In this document: one piece after another, positions 25,408-32,498 of the stretch
Layout of the letters: each line of letters begins with the position of its first letter
How positions within the stretch are numbered: position 1 is the stretch's first letter
Assembly: GCA_903907895.1 (NCBI GenBank)
Contig: CAIVPW010000058.1
Location: forward strand, 66,393-99,152
Source: an uncultured Alphaproteobacteria bacterium
Lineage (GTDB): Bacteria; Pseudomonadota; Alphaproteobacteria; UBA2966; CAIVPW01
Reading direction: 5' to 3'
Length of the DNA: 32,760 bases
Made by a program: the position numbers and the translations under genes
Notes under the pieces: model-generated
The model's input: only the letters and a program-made list of their open reading frames with translations
Told to the model about the DNA's origin: nothing
The model's database searches: none

Positions 25408-26220
25408 CTAAGAGGCGAACTGCTCGCGCAGGATGCGCTCTTCCAGGTTGTGCTCGCGATCGAACAGCAGCGTGACCGTGCGGTCCTTGGCCTCCGCAAC
25501 CTCGAGTTCCACCACATTCGTCACCGCGCGATGGTCGGCGGTGGCGTTCACCGGTCGCTTCTCCGGCTCCAGGGTCTCGAAGCGGATGGTGGCGTTGGCC
25601 GGCAGGATGGCGCCGCGCCAATGCCGCGGACGGTGCGCGCTGATCGGCGTCAGCGCGATCAGGCGCGAGCCGAGCGGCAAGATGGGGCCATGCGCCGACA
25701 GGTTGTAGGCGGTCGATCCCGCCGTGGTGCAGGCGAGCGCACCGTCGCATGCCAGTTCCGGCAGGCGCTCGACCCCATCGACGGAAATGCGCAACTTCGC
25801 CATCTGGCCGGTGGCGCGCAGCAGCGACACCTCGTTGATCGCCAGTGCGCTGTGACGCTTGCCGGATTTGGTGCGGGCGGTCATCTGCAGCGGGTGCAGC
25901 TTGACCGTCACGGCGCGCGCCAAACGCTCCTGCAGGCCGTCGGGCCGGTATTCGTTCATCAGGAAACCGACGGTGCCGACGTTCATTCCGAAGATCGGCG
26001 CGCCGTCGATGTGCCCATGCAGCGTGTGCAGCATGAAGCCGTCGCCGCCCAGCGCCACCACGATGTGCGCCTCGTCCGCTGGCGCGTTGCCATAGGCCCT
26101 CACGCACGCCCGCTTGGCCTCGCGCGCGGCGGCGGTGGTGTCGGCCACGAAGGCGATCTTGGGCACGGCGCGGGCGGCCGTACCCTTGGGGGCGGTTTTG
26201 AGAGGCTTGGAGGAGGGCAT
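25408..26220 (-). CDS. nadK: NAD kinase
   Basis: A 270-residue NAD kinase making NADP from NAD and ATP (or polyphosphate). The catalytic GGDG motif is at residues 58-61 in [15 protein letters not shown], followed by the [11 protein letters not shown] strand, the conserved NE dipeptide in AINEVSLL and the glycine-rich [21 protein letters not shown] loop. An N-terminal extension of about 20 residues is Lys/Ala-rich. No ribosome site is obvious before ATG 26220. An AACGCC/GGCGTT inverted repeat (26229-26243) lies just upstream of the start. The 146 bases between this gene's end and the HPF gene hold no further gene that I can see. Confidence 0.95.
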   Translation of the reverse strand: MPSSKPLKTAPKGTAARAVPKIAFVADTTAAAREAKRACVRAYGNAPADEAHIVVALGGDGFMLHTLHGHIDGAPIFGMNVGTVGFLMNEYRPDGLQERLARAVTVKLHPLQMTARTKSGKRHSALAINEVSLLRATGQMAKLRISVDGVERLPELACDGALACTTAGSTAYNLSAHGPILPLGSRLIALTPISAHRPRHWRGAILPANATIRFETLEPEKRPVNATADHRAVTNVVELEVAEAKDRTVTLLFDREHNLEERILREQFAS

Positions 26221-26351
26221 GGAGGAGCAACGCCTACGGCGTTAGGGGGTAGGGCGCAAGTATACTCCCTGAGCGCAGAAATGCGGGCGCTGCGCTACTG
26301 TTATGACTTGGGCGTGACGGCCCTAGGCTGACCCGGACCCGAGCGCACGCC

Positions 26352-27170
26352 ATGATCCCGCTGCACGACGACCTGCCGTCCAATACGCCGCCGCGCGTCA
26401 CGGTAGGGATCATCGTTGCCTGCGTGGTGGTGTTCCTCCTGCAACTCACCGGCGGCGAGGCGGCGTTCTACTCCTACGGGCTGGTTCCCGCCGTGCTGTT
26501 CGGCGAGGCGAGCCTGCCGCCCGATCTGGTCGCGATTCCGGCGTGGCTCACGATCTTCACGTCGATGTTCATGCATGGCGGGTTCATGCACCTCGCCGGC
26601 AACATGCTGTACCTCTGGATCTTCGGAAACAACGTCGAGGACTCGATGGGGCACACGCGCTTCATCGTGTTCTACGTCCTGTGCGGCATCGGCGCCGCCA
26701 TGGCGCAGGCGTTCGCCGACCCTGGCTCCGAGGTGCCGATGATCGGCGCATCGGGCGCAATCGGCGGCGTGCTCGGCGCCTATTTCCTGCTGCATCCGAA
26801 TGCGCGCGTACTGGTGGTGATCCCGCTCGGCATCATCATCCATCCGATGCGCATCCCAGCGTTTGTCGTGCTGGGCCTGTGGTTCGTGTTCCAGCTCCTT
26901 GCCGGCGGTGCGCCGACCGAGGGCGGGGGCGGCGTCGCCTATTGGGCGCATGTCGGCGGCTTCGTCGCCGGCGCGCTGCTGGTGATCGTATTCAAGCGCC
27001 GCGACGTGAAGCTCTGGAACTTCCGCGGCCCGCACCTGTCGGCGCCGCCGGGCTTCGAAGACGTCGCCTACGAGGAAGAACGCAAACGCGGTGAGACCCG
27101 CACGCGCAACCCCTTCCGTAGCGACCCCAATCGCCGCCACTTCAACCCGTTCGACCGCGACCCGCGCTAG
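26352..27170 (+). CDS. Rhomboid-family intramembrane serine protease
   Basis: A 272-residue membrane protein with six hydrophobic segments. The rhomboid active site is complete: His80 and Asn84 in the HLAGNMLYLWIFGNNVED stretch (helix 2, oxyanion side), catalytic Ser134 in GASGAIG and catalytic His200 in WAHVGGFVAG. The hydrophilic C-terminal tail of about 55 residues is rich in Arg, Asp and Pro and ends RHFNPFDRDPR, presumably in the cytoplasm. Substrates are unknown. It is transcribed away from nadK and toward moaA. Loss of active-site residues, which would mark a pseudoprotease, is not seen. Confidence 0.93.
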   Translation: MIPLHDDLPSNTPPRVTVGIIVACVVVFLLQLTGGEAAFYSYGLVPAVLFGEASLPPDLVAIPAWLTIFTSMFMHGGFMHLAGNMLYLWIFGNNVEDSMGHTRFIVFYVLCGIGAAMAQAFADPGSEVPMIGASGAIGGVLGAYFLLHPNARVLVVIPLGIIIHPMRIPAFVVLGLWFVFQLLAGGAPTEGGGGVAYWAHVGGFVAGALLVIVFKRRDVKLWNFRGPHLSAPPGFEDVAYEEERKRGETRTRNPFRSDPNRRHFNPFDRDPR

Positions 27171-27196
27171 CGCCGCTGCCACCGCCGCGTTGATGT

Positions 27197-27214
27197 GTCG
27201 CGCGGTGGCGCGAC
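27197..27214. terminator. Inverted repeat between convergent rhomboid and moaA genes
   Basis: GTCGCGC (27197-27203) and GCGCGAC (27208-27214) pair perfectly around GGTG. It lies in the 53-base gap between the two gene ends. No T tract follows on either strand, so its role as a terminator is only plausible. Confidence 0.4.
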
Positions 27215-27223
27215 CGAGCTGTA

Positions 27224-28270
27224 TTACCCGCCCGTAACGCTCATGTGCCGCGACACCGCCGGGCCCTTGTGGCGGCGGTCGATGATGAAGTCGTGGCCCT
27301 TTGGCTTGCGGCCGATCGCCTCGTCGATGGCGGCTTCCAACAGCTCGTCCGAATCCTTCATCACGCGCATGGGGAAGCGCAGGTCGGCAGCGTCGTTCTG
27401 GCCAAGGCACATGTACAGCGTGCCTGTGCAGGTCAGGCGCACGCGGTTGCACGATTCGCAGAAATTGTGGCTGAGCGGCGTGATGAAGCCGATCTTGCGG
27501 CCGGTTTCCTTCACGCGGACGTAGCGCGCGGGGCCGCCCGAGTTGTAGTCGAGGTCTTCGAGCGTCCACTTTTCGGCCAGGCGCGCGCGCACCAGGCTCA
27601 GCGGCAGGTAGTGGTCGGTACGGTCGTGATCGACCTCGCCCATCGGCATGGTCTCGATCAGCGTCATGTCGGTCTGCGTTTCGCCGCACCAGCGGATCAT
27701 GTCGTCGTATTCGTCGTCGTTGACGCCCTTGAGCGCCACGGCGTTGATCTTCACCGCGATGCCCACGTCGCGCGCCGCCTTGATGCCGGCCAGCACGACG
27801 TCCAGGTCGCCGCGCCGCGTGATCTCGCGAAAGCGATCCGCCTTGAGTGAATCGACCGACACGTTGATGCGCTTGATGCCGGCGTCGGCCAACTGCGGCG
27901 CCAGCTTGGTCAGCTGGCTGCCGTTGGTGGTGACGGTGAGTTCCCGCAGCGCGCCCGACTTCAGGTGGCGCGACAGGCGGTTCACCAGCACCATGATGTC
28001 CTTGCGTACCAGCGGCTCGCCGCCGGTCAGTCGGATCTTCTCGACGCCTTTGTGCACGAACGCCGTGCACACACGGTCCAACTCTTCGAGCGAGAGGACC
28101 TCGGACTTCGGCAGGAAGGTCATGTCTTCCGCCATGCAGTACTGGCAGCGGAAGTCGCAGCGGTCGGTCACCGACACGCGCAGATATTTCACCGTGCGGC
28201 CGAATGGATCGACCAGTTTGGGTGCCGCCGCGGTGGAGGTCTTGTCGATGGTCGTACAGCCGCCGTCCAT
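27224..28270 (-). CDS. moaA: GTP 3',8-cyclase (molybdenum cofactor synthesis)
   Basis: A 348-residue radical SAM enzyme that, with MoaC, turns GTP into cyclic pyranopterin phosphate, the first step of molybdopterin synthesis. The N-terminal cluster motif is Cys38-x3-Cys42-x2-Cys45 in [10 protein letters not shown], with [11 protein letters not shown] as the SAM-binding segment. The C-terminal cluster motif C-x2-C-x13-C lies in [12 protein letters not shown] and beyond, and the functionally required Gly-Gly is at the very end (VTGG). I chose ATG 28270 because GGGAGG stands four bases before it; an upstream TTG at 28294 would add eight residues. It is divergent from a ModE-like gene, with a ModE-box-like sequence between. 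Confidence 0.96.
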   Translation of the reverse strand: MDGGCTTIDKTSTAAAPKLVDPFGRTVKYLRVSVTDRCDFRCQYCMAEDMTFLPKSEVLSLEELDRVCTAFVHKGVEKIRLTGGEPLVRKDIMVLVNRLSRHLKSGALRELTVTTNGSQLTKLAPQLADAGIKRINVSVDSLKADRFREITRRGDLDVVLAGIKAARDVGIAVKINAVALKGVNDDEYDDMIRWCGETQTDMTLIETMPMGEVDHDRTDHYLPLSLVRARLAEKWTLEDLDYNSGGPARYVRVKETGRKIGFITPLSHNFCESCNRVRLTCTGTLYMCLGQNDAADLRFPMRVMKDSDELLEAAIDEAIGRKPKGHDFIIDRRHKGPAVSRHMSVTGG

Positions 28271-28338
28271 TGGCCCTCCCGAGGTCTCGCCCAAAGCACC
28301 TCGTCCCAGGTGCCGGACCCCCGCCAGCCGGCCGGGGT

Positions 28339-28362
28339 CGTTATAGTCGTAGGACTATAGCC
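28339..28362. promoter_or_regulatory. Candidate ModE-type operator
   Basis: CGTTATA (28339-28345), 10 bases, then TATAGCC (28356-28362) has the same arm and spacing layout as the E. coli modABC ModE site (CGTTATA-N10-CATAACG, from memory). Within it TATAGTC and GACTATA form an exact 7-base inverted repeat around GTAG. It lies between moaA and a gene encoding a ModE-like DNA-binding domain, 69 and 43 bases from their starts. Confidence 0.55.
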
Positions 28363-28404
28363 AGTCGCGTCAGTAGCCGACAATCACGATAGGGGGTACG
28401 GTCC

Positions 28405-28857
28405 GTGACCCGCCGGTTTCCTATGCCTGAAGCTTCCCGCACCGCCCTGAAAGCCAATCGCCCGCCCAGGCCCAAGGTTCACGCCGCCCCCCAGGTCCGC
28501 ATCCTGTTCGGGCAGAGCTATCCGCTGGGGCCTGGCAAGGTGAAGCTATTGGAGGCTGTCGCCCGCACCGGCTCGATCTCGGCCGCCGCGCGCGAGGCGG
28601 GCATGTCCTATCGCCGCGCCTGGGTCCTCATCGACGAGATGAACCACCTGTTCAAAGGGCCGCTGGTGGAAACGACGACCGGCGGCAAGGGCGGAGGCGG
28701 CGCGAACGTCACCGAACTCGGCCAGGAGGCGCTCGCGCGCTACCGCGCCATCGAGGCGAAGGTGCTTTCGGTGGTGGAATCGGAGGTCGCCGCCATCGGC
28801 GAGCTGCTGGCCCCGGACACGGCCAAGGCGCGCAGGGCGGCCAAGGCCGCGGGCTGA
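28405..28857 (+). CDS. ModE-like winged-helix regulator without molybdate-binding domain
   Basis: A 150-residue protein equal to the N-terminal DNA-binding domain of ModE. After a basic, Pro-rich N-terminal tail of about 28 residues comes VRILFGQSYPLGPGKVKLLE, then ARTGSISAAAREAGMSYRRAWVLI (helix-turn-helix, residues about 52-75), and the wing with VETTTGGKGGGGANVTELG. The TOBE/MOP domains that sense molybdate in ModE are absent, so the signal must come otherwise, or the protein binds DNA constitutively. GTG 28405 has an AGGGGG ribosome site; ATG 28423 is an alternative. It is divergent from moaA and 14 bases upstream of chpT, so an operon with chpT is possible. Confidence 0.85.
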   Translation: MTRRFPMPEASRTALKANRPPRPKVHAAPQVRILFGQSYPLGPGKVKLLEAVARTGSISAAAREAGMSYRRAWVLIDEMNHLFKGPLVETTTGGKGGGGANVTELGQEALARYRAIEAKVLSVVESEVAAIGELLAPDTAKARRAAKAAG

Positions 28858-28871
28858 ATGCCGACCTCCTG

Positions 28872-29486
28872 ATGACCAACACCGACGAACTGACACTCGC
28901 CTCCCTGCTCGTTTCTCGCCTAATGCACGACCTCGCCGCTTCGGCCGGTGCCGTCAGCAACGGCGTCGAAATGCTGAAGGAGGAGGGCAGCGATGCCGGT
29001 GCCATCGAGCTGCTCGAGTTCAGCGCCGCCGAAACGGTGCGCCGCCTCGAGTTCTTTCGCCTGGCGTTCGGCGCCGCGGGTGGCCTCGGCGTACGCCAGC
29101 CGCTCGACGAGGCGCGTGCCAAGACCCACGCCTTCTTCGAGGGCCGCCGCGTCCGCATCGAATGGCCAACAGGCGCGATCGCCGACGCGCCGCAGCCAGT
29201 GGTTAAGCTGATCCTCAACCTGGTGCTGCTCGGTGCCGAAGCGCTGCCCAAGGGCGGCACGGTGACGGTTGCGGTGGGCGATCGCCTGCTCGCTGTCATC
29301 GCCGCCGGCAGCGCCGCCGCACTCACCGACGAGAAGAAGTCTGCCCTTTCCGGCACGCCCGGCGCGCTCAATGCACGCCTGGTGCAGCCGTACTACGCCG
29401 GCGCGCTCGCCCGTGCCCTGCAGACGACGGTCGCCTGCGAGGAAATGCCCGACCGCCTGGCGCTCTCGGTCGCCCTCGCGGGTTAG
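28872..29486 (+). CDS. chpT: ChpT-type histidine phosphotransferase
   Basis: A 204-residue phosphotransferase that in Caulobacter passes phosphate from CckA to CtrA and CpdR. The dimerisation helix has the phospho-acceptor His19 in SRLMHDLAASAGAV, then NGVEML and FFRLAFGAAGG, typical of the HPTransfase family, followed by a degenerate kinase-like ATPase fold (about residues 75-204) that lacks the nucleotide-binding G boxes. ATG 28872 has no clear ribosome site and lies 14 bases after the ModE-like gene, so translation may depend on that gene. Its acceptor, ctrA, is encoded next on the other strand. The cckA and cpdR genes are not in the window. Confidence 0.9.
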   Translation: MTNTDELTLASLLVSRLMHDLAASAGAVSNGVEMLKEEGSDAGAIELLEFSAAETVRRLEFFRLAFGAAGGLGVRQPLDEARAKTHAFFEGRRVRIEWPTGAIADAPQPVVKLILNLVLLGAEALPKGGTVTVAVGDRLLAVIAAGSAAALTDEKKSALSGTPGALNARLVQPYYAGALARALQTTVACEEMPDRLALSVALAG

Positions 29487-29501
29487 GTTCGCCAAACGAA
29501 A

Positions 29502-29523
29502 ACGGGCGCCCCAGGGCGCCCGT
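29502..29523 (-). terminator. Rho-independent terminator downstream of ctrA (minus strand)
   Basis: ACGGGCGCCC (29502-29511) and GGGCGCCCGT (29514-29523) form a perfect stem. On the minus strand it is followed by TTTTCGTTT, so it ends leftward transcripts; on the plus side, 15 bases after chpT, no T run follows. It would put 225 bases of transcript after the ctrA stop. Confidence 0.8.
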
Positions 29524-29548
29524 GTCCGTCGTCTCCGTTAAAACTGGC

Positions 29549-29746
29549 CTAGTGGCGCTGCTCGTCCGGGTTGCCTTCGCCGAAGTGCAGCAGTCCGCGC
29601 TCGCCGGTGCCGCCGCGGCGCTGGATGCCGGCATGGTCGAGGCGGACCACGTTCGGGCCCAGGCGCGGGCGTCTCAGCGCGCGGCGCCCGTCGCGGGCGT
29701 GCCGCGAGGCGGGGTGGTGGCGGTGGCCTTGTCTGCGTGCTGCCAT
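29549..29746 (-). CDS. Possible small Arg/Gly/His-rich protein downstream of ctrA
   Basis: A 65-residue open frame that begins two bases after the ctrA stop and ends 25 bases before the leftward terminator, so it would be cotranscribed with ctrA. Third codon positions are almost all G or C, like true genes here, but an overlapping frame on the plus strand (29522-29797) shows this too, so codon bias does not decide. The ribosome site is weak (AGGT next to ATG). The protein is Arg/Gly/His-rich, ends LLHFGEGNPDEQRH, and matches no family I know. If not coding, this stretch is a long ctrA 3' untranslated region. Confidence 0.4.
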   Translation of the reverse strand: MAARRQGHRHHPASRHARDGRRALRRPRLGPNVVRLDHAGIQRRGGTGERGLLHFGEGNPDEQRH

Positions 29747-29748
29747 AC

Positions 29749-30450
29749 CTATGCCGCGTGGGTTGCGGATTGCGTGGCGGGGTCACGCAGCACATAGCCG
29801 CGGCCCCAAACGGTCTCGATGTAGTGCTCGCCGCCGGTGACGTTCGCGAGCTTCTTACGCAGCTTGCAGACGAACACGTCGATGATCTTCAGCTCCGGCT
29901 CATCCATGCCGCCATACAGGTGATTGAGGAACATCTCTTTGGTGAGCGTTGTCCCTTTGCGGAGCGCGAGCAGCTCGAGCACGCTGTATTCCTTGCCGGT
30001 CAGGTGCACCGGCTTGCCCTCCGCTTCGACCGTGTGCGCGTCGAGATTGACCGACAGCTTGCCCACGTTGATGACGGATTCGGCGTGACCCTTGGAGCGG
30101 CGCACAATGGCGTGGAGGCGTGCAACCAACTCCGCCTTGTTGAACGGCTTGGTTAGGTAATCGTCGGCCCCGAACACCAGGCCCTTCACCTTGTCGTCAG
30201 GCTCCGAATCGCCCGACAGGATCAGGATCGGCGTGCGCACTTTTGCGCTGCGCAGGCGCTTCAGAACCTCATACCCATGCATGTCGGGGAGGTTCAGATC
30301 GAGGACGATGATGTCGTAGTCGTAGAGCTTGCCGAGATCGAGACCTTCCTCACCGAGGTCGGTCGTGTAGACATTGAAACCTTCGCCGCCGAGCATCTTT
30401 TCGACGCTGCGGGCGGTAACCGGATCGTCCTCAACGAGAAGCACGCGCAT
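29749..30450 (-). CDS. ctrA: Cell-cycle response regulator CtrA
   Basis: A 233-residue OmpR-family regulator, the master cell-cycle and motility regulator of alphaproteobacteria. The receiver has the acidic pair in VEDD, phospho-acceptor Asp51 in VLDLNLPDM, and the CtrA-specific TTDLGEEG and LGKLYDYDI stretches. The DNA-binding winged helix (about 125-220) ends with [15 protein letters not shown]. The last two residues are Ala-Ala, the type of end needed for ClpXP degradation of Caulobacter CtrA. ATG 30450 has GGAGGGG upstream; ATG 30456 would sit right on the ribosome site. It converges with chpT, whose product phosphorylates CtrA in Caulobacter. Confidence 0.96.
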   Translation of the reverse strand: MRVLLVEDDPVTARSVEKMLGGEGFNVYTTDLGEEGLDLGKLYDYDIIVLDLNLPDMHGYEVLKRLRSAKVRTPILILSGDSEPDDKVKGLVFGADDYLTKPFNKAELVARLHAIVRRSKGHAESVINVGKLSVNLDAHTVEAEGKPVHLTGKEYSVLELLALRKGTTLTKEMFLNHLYGGMDEPELKIIDVFVCKLRKKLANVTGGEHYIETVWGRGYVLRDPATQSATHAA

Positions 30451-30505
30451 CGGCATCCCCTCCGCTGCTGCCATGGCGGCGCACGGTACCCCCGGCGGCA
30501 CGCCA

Positions 30506-30520
30506 TTAATTAACGTTAAT
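30506..30520. promoter_or_regulatory. TTAA-rich palindrome upstream of ctrA (possible CtrA autoregulatory site)
   Basis: TTAATTAACGTTAAT includes the perfect 12-base palindrome ATTAACGTTAAT (30509-30520) and three TTAA units. CtrA sites are TTAA-N7-TTAA; here the outer units are 6 apart, so the match is off by one. It lies 56 bases before the ctrA start. Confidence 0.4.
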
Positions 30521-30562
30521 ACCCTACCATAGTGATAGGCGCGTTGCACCAACGAGGTAGGG

Positions 30563-30567
30563 GACTC
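30563..30567. promoter_or_regulatory. GANTC (CcrM-type) site upstream of ctrA
   Basis: GACTC at 30563-30567, about 113 bases before the ctrA start. In Caulobacter, methylation of a GANTC site by CcrM modulates a ctrA promoter. A second site, GAATC, is at 30692-30696, just before fliI. Short motifs such as these can occur by chance. Confidence 0.3.
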
Positions 30568-30642
30568 CCCGAATGGGGTAGGAGCTTGGGCTAATCCTTT
30601 CGAAGGGTGCCGAAGCGAGCCCAAGCTGGCGCAGGGCGCAGC

Positions 30643-30657
30643 TTTACGGTCCATTAA
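30643..30657 (+). promoter_or_regulatory. CtrA-box-like sequence upstream of fliI
   Basis: TTTA-N7-TTAA (30643-30646 and 30654-30657) matches the CtrA consensus TTAA-N7-TTAA at seven of eight positions with the right spacing, 52 bases before the fliI start. It would overlap the -35 region of a fliI promoter. Confidence 0.4.
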
Positions 30658-30709
30658 GCGCGTGCGGGCACAGTGGGGTTAGGAACCCAGGGAATCTGCC
30701 GATCTCGCC

Positions 30710-32056
30710 ATGGAAAGCCTTCTCGCCGAACTCTCCCGCATCTCCGACTACGGCACCTATGGCCGCGTCGCGGGCGTGCAGGGCTTGCTGATCGAGGTCG
30801 CCGGCCTTTACGGCACCGTCAGCGTCGGCACCCGGGTGAACCTAACCGGCCGCCGCGGCTCCAAGGTGCCGGGTGAGGTGGTTGGCTTCCGTAACGGCCG
30901 CGCGCTTGTCATGCCCTTCGGTTCGCTGGACGGCATTGGACTGGGCGCCAAGGCGCTGGTCGCCGAGCAGGACGCCGTCATCTATCCGCACGCCACCTGG
31001 CTCGGCCGCGTGATGAATGCTCTCGGCGAGCCGATCGACGGCGAGCTGCCGGTTGCCCAAGGCCCCAAGGGCTATGCCCTGCGCGCTGCGGCACCGGTGG
31101 CCGCCAAGCGCAAGCGGCTCGGCAAGAAGATCGACCTCGGCGTGCGCAGCATCAACACGTTCACCACCGTCTGCCTCGGCCAGCGCATGGGCATCTTCGC
31201 CGGTTCCGGCATCGGTAAGTCGGTACTGCTGTCGATGATGGCGAGGTACGCCTCCAGCGACGTCGCCGTCATCGGCCTGGTCGGCGAGCGCGGCCGCGAG
31301 GTGAAGGAATTCATCGAGGACTACTTGGGGCCTGAGGGCCTGAAGCGCGCCGTCATCATCGTCGCCACCGGCGATGAGTCTGCGCTCATGCGCCGCCAGG
31401 CGGCGTACATGACTCTCGCCGTGTCGGAATTCTTCCGCGACCAGGGCAAGAACGTGCTGTGCATGATCGACTCGGTCACGCGCTTCGCCATGGCGCAGCG
31501 CGAGATCGGCCTGTCGGGCGGCGAACCGCCGGCCAGCAAAGGCTACACGCCGACCGTGTTTGCCGAGTTGCCGCGCCTGCTGGAGCGCGCGGGTCCCGGC
31601 ACGGGTGAAGGCACCATCACCGGCCTCTTCACCGTGCTGGTGGAAGGCGACGACCACAACGAACCGGTCGCGGATGCCGTGCGCGGCATTCTCGATGGTC
31701 ACGTCGTCATGGACCGCTCGATCGCCGAGCGCGGACGCTATCCCCCGGTCAACATCCTGCGCAGCGTCTCGCGCAGCATGCCGGACTGCAACACCAAGGA
31801 GGAGAACGACTTAGTGTCGCGCGCCCGCAGTCTCATCTCTACGTATGAGGAGATGGCCGACATGATCCGCCTCGGCGCCTATCGCGCCGGCTCGGACGCG
31901 GCCATCGACGAGTCCATTCGTCACCGCGACGGCCTCGAGAAATTCCTCGCGCAGGGCAAGACAGAGCGCGCCGACCTTGCATCTGGCTACGCGGCGTTGG
32001 CCAAAGTGGTGGGAGCGCCCAAAGCCGCCCCCACGGCAGCACCGGCAAAGAAGTGA
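30710..32056 (+). CDS. fliI: Flagellar type III export ATPase FliI
   Basis: A 448-residue F1-beta-like ATPase that drives export of flagellar parts, forming a hexamer on the inner face of the export gate. The N-terminal beta-barrel domain spans about residues 1-90. The Walker A loop GSGIGKS is at 165-171 (Lys170), preceded by GQRMGIFA; the GERGREVKEFIED segment holds the catalytic Glu, and the Walker B Asp is in VLCMIDSVTRFAMAQREIGL. The C-terminal helices end in an Ala/Lys-rich tail. FliI is told from F1-beta by LSGGEPPASKGYTPTVF. fliJ follows after ten bases. ATG 30710 has no good ribosome site. Confidence 0.96.
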   Translation: MESLLAELSRISDYGTYGRVAGVQGLLIEVAGLYGTVSVGTRVNLTGRRGSKVPGEVVGFRNGRALVMPFGSLDGIGLGAKALVAEQDAVIYPHATWLGRVMNALGEPIDGELPVAQGPKGYALRAAAPVAAKRKRLGKKIDLGVRSINTFTTVCLGQRMGIFAGSGIGKSVLLSMMARYASSDVAVIGLVGERGREVKEFIEDYLGPEGLKRAVIIVATGDESALMRRQAAYMTLAVSEFFRDQGKNVLCMIDSVTRFAMAQREIGLSGGEPPASKGYTPTVFAELPRLLERAGPGTGEGTITGLFTVLVEGDDHNEPVADAVRGILDGHVVMDRSIAERGRYPPVNILRSVSRSMPDCNTKEENDLVSRARSLISTYEEMADMIRLGAYRAGSDAAIDESIRHRDGLEKFLAQGKTERADLASGYAALAKVVGAPKAAPTAAPAKK

Positions 32057-32066
32057 GCGGTAGTCC

Positions 32067-32498
32067 ATGAAAGGTCTCGCCGCTCTCATTCGCCTGAACA
32101 AGTGGACGCTGGAAGAGAAGCGCCGCGCGCTGGCCTCGTTGCAGGGCCTACGCGCGGATCTTGTCCGCCAGGGCAAGGACCTCGAGGCCGAAGTGGTGCG
32201 CGAGCAGCAGCAGGCCAGGAACGATGCGCACGGTGCCTGGGCGTACTCCGAATACGCCAAGCTGGTGATCGCGCGCCGCGCCAAGCTCGCGCGCTCGGTG
32301 GTCGAGTGCGACAAGCGCATCGATGACGCGCGCGACGAGGTGGCTTCTGCCTGGCGCGAACTGCGCAAGTACGAGCTGGCCGAGGAACGCGAGCAGGCGC
32401 GCCTCGCGCTGGAGGCAGCGAAGATCGAGCGTCAGGAGCTCGACGAAATCGCCCTGACGCAGAATCGCTTGAAGCGGGCGCAGCAGCAGGAACCATGA
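32067..32498 (+). CDS. fliJ: Flagellar export protein FliJ
   Basis: A 143-residue protein that is almost wholly coiled coil: long runs of Glu, Arg, Ala, Gln and Leu with heptad character from about residue 15 to 140, interrupted near a YSEYAKLV segment. FliJ is the central stalk of the FliI hexamer, comparable to F1 gamma, and escorts export chaperones. Sequence identity within the family is low, so the call rests on the coiled-coil form, length and the position right after fliI, which is typical. Its stop overlaps the next ATG by 4 bases (ATGA). Confidence 0.9.
   Translation: MKGLAALIRLNKWTLEEKRRALASLQGLRADLVRQGKDLEAEVVREQQQARNDAHGAWAYSEYAKLVIARRAKLARSVVECDKRIDDARDEVASAWRELRKYELAEEREQARLALEAAKIERQELDEIALTQNRLKRAQQQEP

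Noticed and set aside
25450-26331. 293-residue plus-strand open frame opposite nadK
   Set aside because: It is antisense to NAD kinase with its intact GGDG motif; the composition is that of a shadow frame.
26301-28070. 589-residue minus-strand open frame opposite the rhomboid gene and overlapping moaA
   Set aside because: moaA and the rhomboid gene, both with full active-site motifs, occupy these bases in other frames; the product is low-complexity.
30842-31702. 286-residue minus-strand open frame inside fliI
   Set aside because: Complement of the FliI ATPase core; no independent support.
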